Assembly (NCBI RefSeq): GCF_002243645.1
Contig: NZ_CP017704.1
Coordinates: 2,209,501 to 2,273,500 of the forward strand
DNA from: Peribacillus simplex NBRC 15720 = DSM 1321
Lineage (GTDB): Bacteria > Bacillota > Bacilli > Bacillales > DSM-1321
Reading direction: 5' to 3'
Length of the DNA stretch: 64,000 nucleotides
Of the stretch, positions 19,428 through 29,129 are shown one piece after another (the first letter of the stretch is position 1; every line of letters starts with the position of its first letter). The position numbers and the translations under genes were made by a program. The notes under the pieces were generated by a model. That model worked only from the letters and a program-made list of their open reading frames with translations. It had not been told where the DNA came from and did not search any database.

Positions 19428-20786
19428 TTATTCATTCGTTTCCAATGCTTCATAAATCGCAGTTACAACACTTCCATAGCTTCCTGTTTTGAAGAGGTCT
19501 CCGAAAAACTGATTGGAATTGGCTACAGGGTTAACGAGCGGAGAGTGCTTTTTATTTGTAAGTAAAACAATCCCTAAATCTATTTCGGGATCAATGATCG
19601 TGACTGTCCCAGTCCATCCAGTATGACCGTAAGCACTGTCGCTCGCATAAGGACTGAACATCCACTCCATGCTAGCATCGCCATTTCGTCTCCATCCAAG
19701 TCCATAGGTAGGATTCATCTCGGAAGGCGCCACGAATTCATCAATGGTTCCTTGATCAAACAACTTATGTTTACCGTATCCCCCGCCATTCAGCATAACC
19801 TGCAGAAGGACAGCCATATCTTTCGTATTGGAGAAAAGACCGGCATGCCCTGAAACGCCTCCCATCGAATAAAAGGCTTTTTCATCATGTACTTCCCCTT
19901 GAAGTGTGTATGTGCGAATGTTAGGGAAATCTATCACGCCATCCCGGGTGTTACCAAGCAATTCCGTTGCAGCAAAATCCTTTGGTTTAAAGCCCTTTTG
20001 AAGAGGATTGAACTTTGTATTTTTCAACCCAAGCGGCTTGTACAATTCATTTTCAACATAGCTGTCAAGCTGCTGACCCGTTATTTCTTCAACAATGGCG
20101 CCAAGCAGCATATAATCGACATCACTGTATACATTCTGTGTTCCAGGTACATATGTGAGCGGTGTTTTGGAAATGAACTCGATGGTCTTATCCCGTTCCT
20201 GGGAATAAAGTTCTTTAGAAACCTTTGGATTATGGTATTGCGGATCAGGTCTAAACCCTGCAGTATGATGAAGAACATCAATAATCCTCAGATTGTCCTT
20301 TCCTTTGATCACATCTTCCTCCGTGTCTTTGAATTCGGGTATGTATTGCTGAACTCTTGCCTGGATATTCAGCTTGCCTTCACTTACTAATTTCTGAATA
20401 GCAAAATTGGTTGCATACATCTTAGTGTTTGAAGCAAGGTCAAATAACGTGTCAGTTTCCATTTTCTGAAACTTCTTAAGAGGTGTATGTTCATTATATT
20501 TCTGTTTGTACCCGTAGCTTTCATTTTTAACGATCTTCCCGTCCTTTATGACAATCAGGGCAGCACCAGGGAAACCGGCAGCCACTTCCATTTCAATAAG
20601 CTGATCCACCTTTTCCAGCTTTTCAGACGAAAAGCCCGCTTCTTCTGGATTTTTTGCTTTCTTTAATATTGGATACTGACTGGCGGCTTCCTTATTTAGA
20701 TTTTCATTAGCAAAAGACACGGATGGCGCTAGTAGGGAAAGTGCCAGAATTGAACTTAGTGTGAAGCTTGTCCATATATTCATCAT
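19428..20786 (-). CDS. Secreted serine beta-lactamase-fold hydrolase, AmiE/YbbE-like
   Basis: Class C-type serine hydrolase of the group including B. subtilis AmiE (YbbE), an N-acetylmuramoyl-L-alanine amidase of muropeptide recycling, and PbpE/PbpX. The N-terminus is a signal peptide (~1-26, ending at SFA). The catalytic SxxK is SNTK at ~119-122, the Tyr motif is Y-S-D near 210, and the third motif is GHTGWTG near 395. The 452 residues are full length. Start: GGGGTGG upstream of two adjacent ATGs. It stands beside a FecCD fragment; in B. subtilis amiE and the feu iron-permease genes are near neighbours, which supports the AmiE assignment. Esterase or penicillin-binding activity is the alternative. 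Confidence 0.82.
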   Translation of the reverse strand: MMNIWTSFTLSSILALSLLAPSVSFANENLNKEAASQYPILKKAKNPEEAGFSSEKLEKVDQLIEMEVAAGFPGAALIVIKDGKIVKNESYGYKQKYNEHTPLKKFQKMETDTLFDLASNTKMYATNFAIQKLVSEGKLNIQARVQQYIPEFKDTEEDVIKGKDNLRIIDVLHHTAGFRPDPQYHNPKVSKELYSQERDKTIEFISKTPLTYVPGTQNVYSDVDYMLLGAIVEEITGQQLDSYVENELYKPLGLKNTKFNPLQKGFKPKDFAATELLGNTRDGVIDFPNIRTYTLQGEVHDEKAFYSMGGVSGHAGLFSNTKDMAVLLQVMLNGGGYGKHKLFDQGTIDEFVAPSEMNPTYGLGWRRNGDASMEWMFSPYASDSAYGHTGWTGTVTIIDPEIDLGIVLLTNKKHSPLVNPVANSNQFFGDLFKTGSYGSVVTAIYEALETNE

Positions 20787-21407
20787 TTTCCACCCCTTTG
20801 AAATCGCACTTTAGAAAATAAGGAACAACTTTACCTTTTGACCAATACCGATAGATAATATTCTCATTCATTCCATTCATTTTCCACCGGGCTTCACAAT
20901 CCTATAAAGCGCTAATCGTGTATCCTTTTCCGTCCCTGGTTGTGATTAGATATCTAATTATCAAGTTGATAAATGTGAATATTTCCCAAAAGTGGATAAT
21001 ACTTAACAATAATTCTCAATTTTCAGTATATATGATTTCGAAAATCATTTCAATTTGTTATTTATATTTTTAAAATTACATTTCAATATCTTGAGCATAA
21101 GTCTTCTCCATTTCAAAGAGGAAAAGCCAATTATAAAAATAATTCCCTCATTTCATCGTTAATTAAGATACCCAGTAAAAGCACCGATAAAAAAACACCC
21201 TCTATTTTTTTCTTTCTAAAGCCTCACTAAACATCTCAATCAATTGTTCACGATTCATGTTTATTAAATCTCACTATAATCATTCGGATAAGTCCCAGAT
21301 ATCGATTTCTCTCCTTTCTCTCCTCTACTATATTCAAAATCACTTTTTCCACATAGCTATTGCGAAGTATAAATTGATGCAAATACGCTAGTGGCTTTTA
21401 ACTTCAT
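20787..21407. other. AT-rich gap between amiE-like gene and the ger operon
   Basis: Divergent promoter space for the leftward hydrolase and the rightward germination operon. A leftward 18-codon frame (MNREQLIEMFSEALERKK, about 21205-21262) reads like the head of a protein but has no strong ribosome site and stops at once, so I do not call it a gene. No RNA gene was recognised. Confidence 0.4.
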
Positions 21408-21438
21408 TGCATAAGAAACGAAGAAGATATTAATACTA
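21408..21438 (+). promoter_or_regulatory. Sigma-G-like promoter of the germination operon
   Basis: TGCATA, 18 bases, AATACTA. The sigma-G consensus is TGMATA-N17/18-CATACTA, so the -35 is perfect and the -10 has one mismatch. The position, about 50 bases before the first reading frame, and the known sigma-G control of gerA-type operons support it. Confidence 0.7.
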
Positions 21439-21496
21439 TTTGAGAAATAAAGGAATTTTACATAATTCTGCTGCTATCTGAGGCAAGTATAGGGTG

Positions 21497-21628
21497 ATGA
21501 AAATGTGGAAAACGATTGTTTCCTACCTTCCAGAATGGCAGGTTTTTATACAAGCTTTTATTGTGTTTTTTATACCGTATTCAATCAGCAAATTGTTTAA
21601 TTGGCTTCGTACCTCAAAGGGTGAGTGA
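21497..21628 (+). CDS. 43-residue membrane micro-ORF at the head of the ger operon
   Basis: An unrecognised small frame: AGGGTG overlaps the approach to ATG at 21497, and its TGA overlaps the first ATG of gerA, so translation may be coupled. The product starts [14 protein letters not shown], has one hydrophobic segment (~residues 14-30) and ends with basic residues (LRTSKGE), consistent with a single-pass inner spore-membrane peptide. Small membrane D-type proteins accompany some germination operons, but I cannot show that it belongs to that family. The sigma-G-like promoter lies directly upstream. Confidence 0.5.
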   Translation: MKMWKTIVSYLPEWQVFIQAFIVFFIPYSISKLFNWLRTSKGE

Positions 21629-23202
21629 TGATAATGAAAGAGTGGATATCAAAGATTAGTAAAAAAGGAAAAGGTAATGATAAAGACAAACAAGAAGCAT
21701 ATACCTCCCAGGATACAACGTGTCAGTTTACAGATAATATTAATTTTAATCTTGATTGTGTTAAACAAGAAATCGGTCATAATTGGGATGTCCATTTTCG
21801 AGAATTTAATCTAGGGCGTACCGGTATTCGGTCAGTTATCATTTTTGCGGATGGACTATCGGATAAAGATCTCATTGATAAGCATATTATGCCTTCATTG
21901 ATGGTTGATTTTTCAGCAGAATATAACCAGGACCTTCCCTACCTCAAAGGAAGCATTTCAAAAGAATTTATAAAAAATGAAGTGTTATCCATTAGTGAAA
22001 TAGAAGCAGTTCGTTCCATTAAAGAATTAGCAGCTAAAGTACTCACAGGTTCTACCGCTCTTTTAATTGATGGATCATTGGATGCGCTGATCCTTGGAAC
22101 TACAAAACTTAAAACAAGGACGATTGAAGAACCGGTATCAGAGGCATTAGTCAGAGGCCCACGGGTCGGTTTCACTGAATCATTGAGCGATAATACATCT
22201 TTTTTAAGGGGTAGTGGTGAAATTGAGAATTTATCATTAATAAAATTCCAAGTAGGAAAGCGTTCAAAAAAAGACTTGGTTGTCGCTTACATAAAAGATA
22301 TTGTTGATCCCGAATTAGTTCAAGAGGTAGAAAACCGAATTAAGAAAATAGATATTGATAATGTTCCTGAATCAGGTTATGTAGAGCAACTTATCGAAGA
22401 TAATTACCTTAGTCCTTTTCCGCAAGTACAGAATACAGAGCGTCCAGATCGCGTGATCGCTGCTTTAATGGAAGGTCGAGTGGCCATCTTATTAGATGGG
22501 ACGCCCTTCGCTTTGATCGTTCCAGTAACATTAAGCATGATGTTACAATCACCGGAGGATTATTATGAAAGGTGGATTCCTGGTACATTCATCCGTATGC
22601 TTCGTTACATCGCGGCTATTCTGGCTCTTTTTACACCGTCTTTGTATATTGCTTTCATCTCATTTCATTCAGGGTTGATTCCGACCAAACTGGCCATCTC
22701 CATTATCGGAACCAGGTCCGGGGTTCCGTTTCCGGCACTTATCGAAGCTTTATTCATGGAAATATCCATCGAGATATTAAGGGAAGCAGGACTGCGCTTA
22801 CCTAAGCCAATCGGTCCCGCAATGGGCATTGTCGGCGGTTTAATCATTGGGGAAGCTGCTGTACAGGCAGGGATTGTTAGCCCTGTTTTGGTGATTGTAG
22901 TAGCGTTAACTGCTATTTCATCATTTTCTATTCCGCACTATAGTATTGGGATTACATTACGGATTTTGCGTTTTCCAGCTATGATTTGTGCTGCCACATT
23001 TGGATTGTATGGGGTCATTCTCTTTTTTCTTTTAATGACCAGTCATTTAGTGAAATTAAAAAGCTTTGGTGTGCCTTATTTGAGTCCAGCCGTTCCTTAT
23101 CGCTTAAGTGAGTGGAAAGACCTGATGGTTCGCATGCCACTTATGATGATGAAAAGCCGTCCAAAGATGTTGCATACAAAAAACCCCATGCGTAAAGGAT
23201 AA
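21628..23202 (+). CDS. Spore germination protein, GerA family (A subunit)
   Basis: A subunit of a nutrient germinant receptor in the inner spore membrane. The 525-codon frame has a hydrophilic N-terminal half with the family blocks [12 protein letters not shown] and [13 protein letters not shown], then [13 protein letters not shown] and several membrane segments in the C-terminal half. I start at the ATG 21628 (AAGGGTG just upstream); another ATG follows at 21634. It is followed 26 bases on by the B subunit. The germinant cannot be deduced. Confidence 0.95.
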   Translation: MIMKEWISKISKKGKGNDKDKQEAYTSQDTTCQFTDNINFNLDCVKQEIGHNWDVHFREFNLGRTGIRSVIIFADGLSDKDLIDKHIMPSLMVDFSAEYNQDLPYLKGSISKEFIKNEVLSISEIEAVRSIKELAAKVLTGSTALLIDGSLDALILGTTKLKTRTIEEPVSEALVRGPRVGFTESLSDNTSFLRGSGEIENLSLIKFQVGKRSKKDLVVAYIKDIVDPELVQEVENRIKKIDIDNVPESGYVEQLIEDNYLSPFPQVQNTERPDRVIAALMEGRVAILLDGTPFALIVPVTLSMMLQSPEDYYERWIPGTFIRMLRYIAAILALFTPSLYIAFISFHSGLIPTKLAISIIGTRSGVPFPALIEALFMEISIEILREAGLRLPKPIGPAMGIVGGLIIGEAAVQAGIVSPVLVIVVALTAISSFSIPHYSIGITLRILRFPAMICAATFGLYGVILFFLLMTSHLVKLKSFGVPYLSPAVPYRLSEWKDLMVRMPLMMMKSRPKMLHTKNPMRKG

Positions 23203-23228
23203 TCTATTGGTGAAAGGGTGGTTAAAGA

Positions 23229-24332
23229 ATGATTCTCAGTCCGAAAGACAAAATCACAACTCCTCAAGCAGCTGTCATTGTCATCAACTTCATACTCGGC
23301 ACAGGATTACTCACCCTACCCAGATCAGCTACAGAGAAGGTACATACACCAGATGTATGGATAAGCGTTATTTTTGGCGGAGTTATCGCGATAATCGCGG
23401 GGGTGATCATGGTCAAATTAAGCCAACAGTTTCCCGAAAAAACCTTTTATCAATACATCAATGATATTGTTGGAAAATGGGTGGGTAGGTTACTCAGTTT
23501 GGTTGTAATCTGCTATTTTCTTATGACTTCCGGGTTTCAGCTCCGTTCAATGGCGGAGGTAGTAAGGTATTTACTTCTTGAAGGTACCCCTACTTGGGCA
23601 ATTACCATGATTTTCATGTGGGTAGGTCTTTATCTCATCATCGGTGGCATTAACCCGATCGCCCGTCTTTTTGAGATTATATTACCTTTGACAGTTATCC
23701 TTTTTTTGGCTGTTACCTTTATGAGCTTTAAAATATTTGAGATCGATAATCTGCGTCCTGTATTAGGAGACGGAGTCATCCCTGTACTAAAAGGAGTAAA
23801 AACAACCGCTCTCGCTTTTTCAGGGCCTGAAATCATGCTACTGCTTGTTCCGTTTATGAATCAGCCAAAAAAAGCAGTAAAAGCCCTGCTTGTAGGAGTT
23901 TCCATTCCATTGATTTTTTATGTAATAACGGTCGTAATGGTTATCGGGGCATTATCTGTTGATGGAGTGGTCCTGAGAACATGGCCGACACTTGATCTTA
24001 TACGGAGTTTTGAAATCTCCGGTTTGATCTTTGAACGGTTTGAATCTTTATTGCTCGGGGTTTGGATCATGCAAATATTCGCCACATTTACCATAACCTA
24101 CTTTGCAGCCGCTTTAGGGCTGGCTCAACTTACGAAAAAGAGCATTCACCCATTTATGTTTGGCTTGCTCCCAATTCTCTACATCATTGCCATGATACCG
24201 AGAAATATCAATGACCTATTTAAACAAGGAGATTTCGTCGGCAATATCGCCTTGTTATTATTTGGTTTACTCCCGCTTCTCCTGCTTATCATCTCAAGAA
24301 TTAAGGGAGGGAAATATGAAACAATCACATAG
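23229..24332 (+). CDS. Spore germination protein, GerB family (B subunit)
   Basis: B subunit of the germinant receptor, an APC-superfamily transporter-like protein with about ten membrane segments and the likely germinant-binding site. The 367 residues match the family (~365). The N-terminus (KITTPQAAVIVINFILGTGLL) shows the typical ILGTGLL motif in the first membrane helix. Middle gene of A-B-C; its 3' end overlaps the C-subunit start by 17 bases. Confidence 0.95.
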   Translation: MILSPKDKITTPQAAVIVINFILGTGLLTLPRSATEKVHTPDVWISVIFGGVIAIIAGVIMVKLSQQFPEKTFYQYINDIVGKWVGRLLSLVVICYFLMTSGFQLRSMAEVVRYLLLEGTPTWAITMIFMWVGLYLIIGGINPIARLFEIILPLTVILFLAVTFMSFKIFEIDNLRPVLGDGVIPVLKGVKTTALAFSGPEIMLLLVPFMNQPKKAVKALLVGVSIPLIFYVITVVMVIGALSVDGVVLRTWPTLDLIRSFEISGLIFERFESLLLGVWIMQIFATFTITYFAAALGLAQLTKKSIHPFMFGLLPILYIIAMIPRNINDLFKQGDFVGNIALLLFGLLPLLLLIISRIKGGKYETIT

Positions 24333-25530
24333 CAATATACGCCCCCTCTTCATTTCCCTCTTCGTTCTTTTGTTCTTATTCCTTACAGGATGTTGGAGCA
24401 GTCATGAAATCGAAGAGCAAAGTTTAGGTATAGGTTTGGCATTCGATAAAGGCAAGCAGTCCTCCATCGAGAAAAAGTTAAACGAACAAGGGGATGGTTA
24501 TTCAAAAAAGGACCTGATTACTGGAACCTATCAATTTATCACTCCACAAGTAGCAAGTTCAACAACGAAACAATCAGGACCACAACAAAAATCTTATGTT
24601 AACGTTTCTGAAACTGGAGATTCGTTCCATCAAATGGTTCGTGAAATATCATTGAGAAGTGAACAACCCGTAACCGCTCACCATATGAAAGTGGTTGTTA
24701 TCGGCGAAGATCTTGCAAAATCGTATAGATTGGAACAATTACTTGATCAAAACTTTCGAGAAAGTGAAGTTAGACCAAGCTGTCTTGTGCTCATAAGTAA
24801 AGGAAGAGCAAGCAAGACACTGGAAACAAAGAAAGCAGGAGAAATTCCAGCGTTTCGTCTGGCTGGCATTGTAGAAAATGCATATCGAACAGCGAGGATT
24901 TTACCTCCCATGTCTCATATTAAAGTAGAAAGCAAAATCAAATCAGGATCTAGTTTTCTAATGCAAAAAGTTCTATCAGCGGATGGGCAAGTCAAATTTG
25001 CTGGAGCTGCCGTGATTGATGGAAAGACACACAAAATGGCTGGTACTTTGAATGAGGAAGAACTGGAGGGCGTAACATGGATTACAGGTAAGGGGAAAGG
25101 CGGTGTAGTGAAAAGCTTTTATAAAGAAACCGGTCAGCTGATTGTGTATGAAATAGAGTCCATGAAAAGCACTATCATACCTCGAGTTACAGGAAACAAC
25201 ATCTCTTTTGATGTAAACATTGAATCCGTGGGTAGACTGTCTGAAAATTGGGTAGTTTCGGGAAATACTTTTAAAAATGAATTTCTCAAAAAAGCAGAAA
25301 AATCATCTGAAAAAGAAGTGAAACGCTTGGTAGGGAATGTAATAGAAAAAATGCAAAAAGAATACCAACTGGACGTTGCTGGCTTCGGAAATCGATTGAG
25401 AATTGAGCACCCAAAAGTATGGAATAAGGTCAAAAAGGATTGGGACCAAACATTTAGTGAAACTCAGATCAACTACGATGTAAAATTAACCATTAATGAT
25501 TATGGAACATCAGGAGGATCAAAGAAGTGA
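24316..25530 (+). CDS. Spore germination lipoprotein, GerC family (C subunit)
   Basis: Lipid-anchored subunit of the germinant receptor. The true start is the ATG at 24316, behind GGGAGG; the longer frame from 24211 would put 35 foreign residues in front of the signal peptide. From there a signal sequence leads to lipobox LTGC-WSS, a hallmark of GerC proteins. The ~404 residues cover the usual domains, including the SRGRASKTLE-like middle block and a charged C-terminus. Last clear gene of the receptor operon. Confidence 0.95.
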   Translation: MKQSHSNIRPLFISLFVLLFLFLTGCWSSHEIEEQSLGIGLAFDKGKQSSIEKKLNEQGDGYSKKDLITGTYQFITPQVASSTTKQSGPQQKSYVNVSETGDSFHQMVREISLRSEQPVTAHHMKVVVIGEDLAKSYRLEQLLDQNFRESEVRPSCLVLISKGRASKTLETKKAGEIPAFRLAGIVENAYRTARILPPMSHIKVESKIKSGSSFLMQKVLSADGQVKFAGAAVIDGKTHKMAGTLNEEELEGVTWITGKGKGGVVKSFYKETGQLIVYEIESMKSTIIPRVTGNNISFDVNIESVGRLSENWVVSGNTFKNEFLKKAEKSSEKEVKRLVGNVIEKMQKEYQLDVAGFGNRLRIEHPKVWNKVKKDWDQTFSETQINYDVKLTINDYGTSGGSKK

Positions 25531-25700
25531 ACCCTCAGGATATAGAGCTTCTAGCATTAAATGTTGAAAATGAAAACTTTTTCTTAAACATTATAAAGTA
25601 CCATGGGAAGCTATTAAACGGTGACCATGGGAATACAAATACGATGAGCATGAAAAGGCCTCCCACAGTATACTGTGGGAGGCCTTTAACTTTAAAGTGA
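25527..25700 (+). CDS. Doubtful 57-residue ORF coupled to the gerC stop
   Basis: GTG at 25527 overlaps the gerC TGA and has AGGAGG 9 bases upstream, an excellent ribosome site that argues for translation. The first ~42 codons (MNPQDIELLALNVENENFF...) look like a protein, but the last third is the translated 34-bp palindrome. Either a small operon-tail gene was interrupted by insertion of the hairpin element, or the Shine-Dalgarno match is incidental to gerC codons. No family is recognised. Confidence 0.35.
   Translation: MNPQDIELLALNVENENFFLNIIKYHGKLLNGDHGNTNTMSMKRPPTVYCGRPLTLK
25654..25687. repeat. Perfect 34-bp palindrome (hairpin element, copy 1)
   Basis: AAAGGCCTCCCACAGTA is followed at once by its exact reverse complement. 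The inner 28 bases recur at 46769-46798 with only a two-base change at the centre. In RNA it folds on either strand and is followed rightward by a short T run; it probably terminates the ger operon. Its recurrence suggests a dispersed element. Confidence 0.85.
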
Positions 25701-25908
25701 GTTATTTTCCACTCACGGCCCTTTTTAGATAAAACCTTAACCGATGCACCAGGTGGGACATCTACCATTTATAACACTCAAATAGCTTCTTTATTTATTC
25801 ATATCCTAAATTTATTACGTGGTGTTATCGACTTCGTGCACTATCTGTTGTGTGTTTACGAAAATATTTTTCGTTTAACATATCTTCCTAAATTTTTTTA
25901 GCGAAAGA

Positions 25909-28900
25909 TCAGCTTAATTCCACTTTAGTAATTTCACTTAAATAAACCCCATTTAAAATCGAGTCTTCGTCTGCAACAACATATTCAATAACAGTCGGGC
26001 TTAAGGTTCGAATATAAACAAAAGCTGAATCATCTACATGCTCAATTCGAAGCTTTTTCCTCTGTGCCTGCTTAATATCAAGCTGGTTGGTACTAGCTTC
26101 CGGCAGGCTTGTGTAATAAAGTTCAAAATCTTCTTCTGACGCATCAATGAAAAGATGCCATATGTTATACTCTTCTTCTTGATCAATCACTGTTTTTAAC
26201 TTCCCTTTTCTCCCGATGCCAAGAAAATACTTGAACTTTGATTCACCATTCACCATATCGCGGTCAATAACTTTTATACTTCCGCCTTTTCTGCTTTGTA
26301 CAAGTCCAAAAGCTACGCCTGTTTTTCCCGTAGGAGCTGTTAAAATATCTCGGTTAACCACTCTGTTTCTCTCTTCTTGCTTTAAATAAGCGCCTTCTGT
26401 CCCCAGTGGTGGAAGAATCTCAAAAAGATTATCAGACACTTCCCCCCAGTTTTGAGTGTTCTGTACTTCCCTTTCAATCCATTTATTAAATAGATTCATA
26501 ACGACCGGGGATTTACTTGAATTACCCGCAAGCAGTATATTTACTTTATTAATTTTGCCGGGTTCTGACCGGGCAAAAGCGCGCCTTAATGACTCAAAGA
26601 AATTTTTAATGCCTTTTTCAATTCTTTCCTCAATCAGTTGTTCCATTTCATCTTGATCGATCAAAAGTTCCACATTGAGTTTTGCGTGGCCGGCTTTGTC
26701 AAACAAGTCTGCCCGAATCATGCCTTTTCCAAACTGTTCTTCATACCGTTCATGTCTTTCCCAAAGTGGCCTTAATTTTTCTACCAATTGTTTCGTATTT
26801 AAATAGGATTCTTGTGACTCATTAATCAGCGTTTCACTTCCGGGAAATTTCACACATTCTGCTGGGAGAGTAAAAGGAATATTTAGCTCACGCATTGTTC
26901 TTTGATTGTTTTTAAACACTTGGAACGCCAAAAGCTCTAGCACGTTCTCTCCGCCTAAATAACGGTCCCCGCCCGCTGCAAAATGCTCAATGACATAATC
27001 ATATCTGCTTTCTTTCAAGCCCGCTTCACGCCAAATACCAAAATCAAAATCTGTCGTTCCTCCACCAAAATCAAACACACCGTAGTACGTTTTTTCATCC
27101 TCTTCCGGTTCAAACCCGTATTCCTGTAAGGCACAAACGGCATAGGCAGCAGGTTCACTAGCCCCAGCGGTGACACGAAACTTTTTCATTAATTCTTCAT
27201 CCTGCTGAATCGGCATAGGAAGCGTCTTTTTTAACCCACGCTCAAAACACTTTAGAATTTTTTCTCTTACCTCTTTTTCATACGTCACCGGGAAAGATAA
27301 GGTGTAGTCCAGGTAAATTCCATTGTTCTGGTTATTGATATACAAACCGAGGTAGTAGGCGTATAACTCAATTGGGTTGATTTCCTGATCGGTTAAGTCC
27401 AGAAAGGAACGCAGTACAACGGCATATCCCCTCTTGTCTTTTAATCGGAGTTCGTTTTTCTTTTCTCCAGCCCACTGCTTTAGATTATTCAATATGGAAT
27501 AATAATGGTCACTCTTTCCATTCATCAAGTTGTTAAGGGCATTGTGGGAAACCGTCACATCCTGCCACCTTGTATCTGGTCTTCCTTCTTTTTCTTGATA
27601 AAGCTCCAGGAAATGTTCTAAATCAATAAATTCAATCACGGTTGGATTTTCATAATGCCAGTCTTGTACTTCCGTGTTAAGGTAGCCAACCCCAATACGC
27701 ATGGGAAGAGTAAAATCACTTTCTTCTTGATGAACGACCACTGTACTTTTCGTTCCAAAATCAATGCCAACTATGCCGTCCTCCCTAATATCCAATTTAG
27801 GGTTTCTGGCCATTATTTCTTCGTTCAGTTTTATCGTTAAAGGTTTTTCATCAGAGTGGACAGGCCATAAATCCCAATGTCCTCGGTTTGGATCTATTAA
27901 CATCTTTTCATCATATGTATCAATATCAGCTCTTACTTTTTCAGAGTTTAAAAGTTTCACATAAAACGTCTTGGAATCGATAGCTATTGATGGCAATTCT
28001 TTTAGAAAACTTTCATGATCTAAACCCTTTAATTGATACAATGCCAGCAAATAATCATACTCCTTCTGGCGTTCTGCGCTTAATCCACTTGGTACTAATC
28101 GGTTTTCCAGCCAGAGATGGAGAGCCATTTGATCATTGATTTCAAAGGCATTTTCCCCATTTAAACGGAAAACAGGAACGAAAAATCCTTTTCCTAGCAA
28201 ATTGTTTTTTTGATTTACTACATCGAAACTTTGAATGTCGTACCCGTTGAATTTAAAAGCTATTGATTTAGAAGAGTTCGTCGCTTGATTGGCAAATATC
28301 CTTGAAATGGAAGGATTTTTACTTGTGGAGTAATCATCTAAAGCTATTATTTTCTTATATACAGGGTGATCGGTTGTATTGAAACTTTTGGCAGCTTCTT
28401 CCCGTGTCATGGCATCACCTATAAAACCGGCAACGTCCAGATGCTTTTTGTAGTCAAAATCTTCGTCCATTAATTCATAGTATTTTCTATAAGGAAATAA
28501 AGCTGCAATGTTGTGATCATATATAACATTTCCGTTATTCATGTAAACCCATCTGGAACGGAGCATCTTTTTAATGTCTTGAAAGAAGCCCGCTTCATCC
28601 TTAAAAAAGGTTTCTTCTGCACTCTGATATAAATGACTGATTAAAGATCTCACTTCTTTATAAGTCATTGAAATGGCAGAGACCGGAACGGTTTGGGAAT
28701 CAGGTGAGTATAGATCCTGCTCTTCGTTCTTATTCATTAAGTAAATAGAACTGTCTATGTTATTTTTTTCAGCTAAACTTGTTACGTTCTCAAGGGGCTC
28801 TTTATCTTCTATTATTTCTTGTTCTTCAACTTCTTTTAATAATTCTCCTGAAAGGGCTTCACCAGAATCCAAATAACATATCAGATCACCAATCTTGACA

Positions 28901-29094
28901 ATAGTGTCCTCCGCTACATGCAATTCTTTAAGGGTACCTTCTTTTTCTGAAAAGAGGTCAAATTCGATGCCCTCACAGCTGAATTTGGCTAAGCTTTCGC
29001 CCACCGTAATATAATCGCCTGGCTGTTTATACCATTGCACAAGAAGGATTTTTTCAATGCCTTCTTCAATCTCTGGGACAATAATCGATGTCAT
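25909..29094 (-). CDS. Hsp70/actin-like ATPase with N-terminal degenerate lipoyl-like domain
   Basis: A 1061-residue protein that I do not recognise as a characterised family. Residues ~1-77 resemble a biotinyl/lipoyl swinging-arm domain (QPGDYITVGESLAKF...GTLKELHVAEDTIVKIGDLICYL), but the modified lysine position reads CEGIE instead of the usual DKA, so modification is unlikely. Residues ~80-435 are of unknown type. An Hsp70-type ATPase follows: phosphate-1 VGIDFGTKS (~442), connect-like ASEPAAYA (~645), phosphate-2 FDFGGGTTDFD (~674) and adenosine motif LLAGNSSKS (~854). No canonical DnaK substrate-binding domain follows; the tail (~920-1061) looks beta-rich. Start: AAAGGAG 8 bases before ATG. 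It lies 35 bases downstream of the GrpE-like gene. Likely a specialised chaperone or ATP-driven switch. Confidence 0.85.
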   Translation of the reverse strand: MTSIIVPEIEEGIEKILLVQWYKQPGDYITVGESLAKFSCEGIEFDLFSEKEGTLKELHVAEDTIVKIGDLICYLDSGEALSGELLKEVEEQEIIEDKEPLENVTSLAEKNNIDSSIYLMNKNEEQDLYSPDSQTVPVSAISMTYKEVRSLISHLYQSAEETFFKDEAGFFQDIKKMLRSRWVYMNNGNVIYDHNIAALFPYRKYYELMDEDFDYKKHLDVAGFIGDAMTREEAAKSFNTTDHPVYKKIIALDDYSTSKNPSISRIFANQATNSSKSIAFKFNGYDIQSFDVVNQKNNLLGKGFFVPVFRLNGENAFEINDQMALHLWLENRLVPSGLSAERQKEYDYLLALYQLKGLDHESFLKELPSIAIDSKTFYVKLLNSEKVRADIDTYDEKMLIDPNRGHWDLWPVHSDEKPLTIKLNEEIMARNPKLDIREDGIVGIDFGTKSTVVVHQEESDFTLPMRIGVGYLNTEVQDWHYENPTVIEFIDLEHFLELYQEKEGRPDTRWQDVTVSHNALNNLMNGKSDHYYSILNNLKQWAGEKKNELRLKDKRGYAVVLRSFLDLTDQEINPIELYAYYLGLYINNQNNGIYLDYTLSFPVTYEKEVREKILKCFERGLKKTLPMPIQQDEELMKKFRVTAGASEPAAYAVCALQEYGFEPEEDEKTYYGVFDFGGGTTDFDFGIWREAGLKESRYDYVIEHFAAGGDRYLGGENVLELLAFQVFKNNQRTMRELNIPFTLPAECVKFPGSETLINESQESYLNTKQLVEKLRPLWERHERYEEQFGKGMIRADLFDKAGHAKLNVELLIDQDEMEQLIEERIEKGIKNFFESLRRAFARSEPGKINKVNILLAGNSSKSPVVMNLFNKWIEREVQNTQNWGEVSDNLFEILPPLGTEGAYLKQEERNRVVNRDILTAPTGKTGVAFGLVQSRKGGSIKVIDRDMVNGESKFKYFLGIGRKGKLKTVIDQEEEYNIWHLFIDASEEDFELYYTSLPEASTNQLDIKQAQRKKLRIEHVDDSAFVYIRTLSPTVIEYVVADEDSILNGVYLSEITKVELS

Positions 29095-29129
29095 TGTTAT
29101 TTCTCCTTTATTATCATCTTTTTCGCCTG

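Noticed and set aside
21205-21262. Leftward 18-codon frame MNREQLIEMFSEALERKK
   Set aside because: Protein-like but too short and without strong Shine-Dalgarno; mentioned only in the gap entry.
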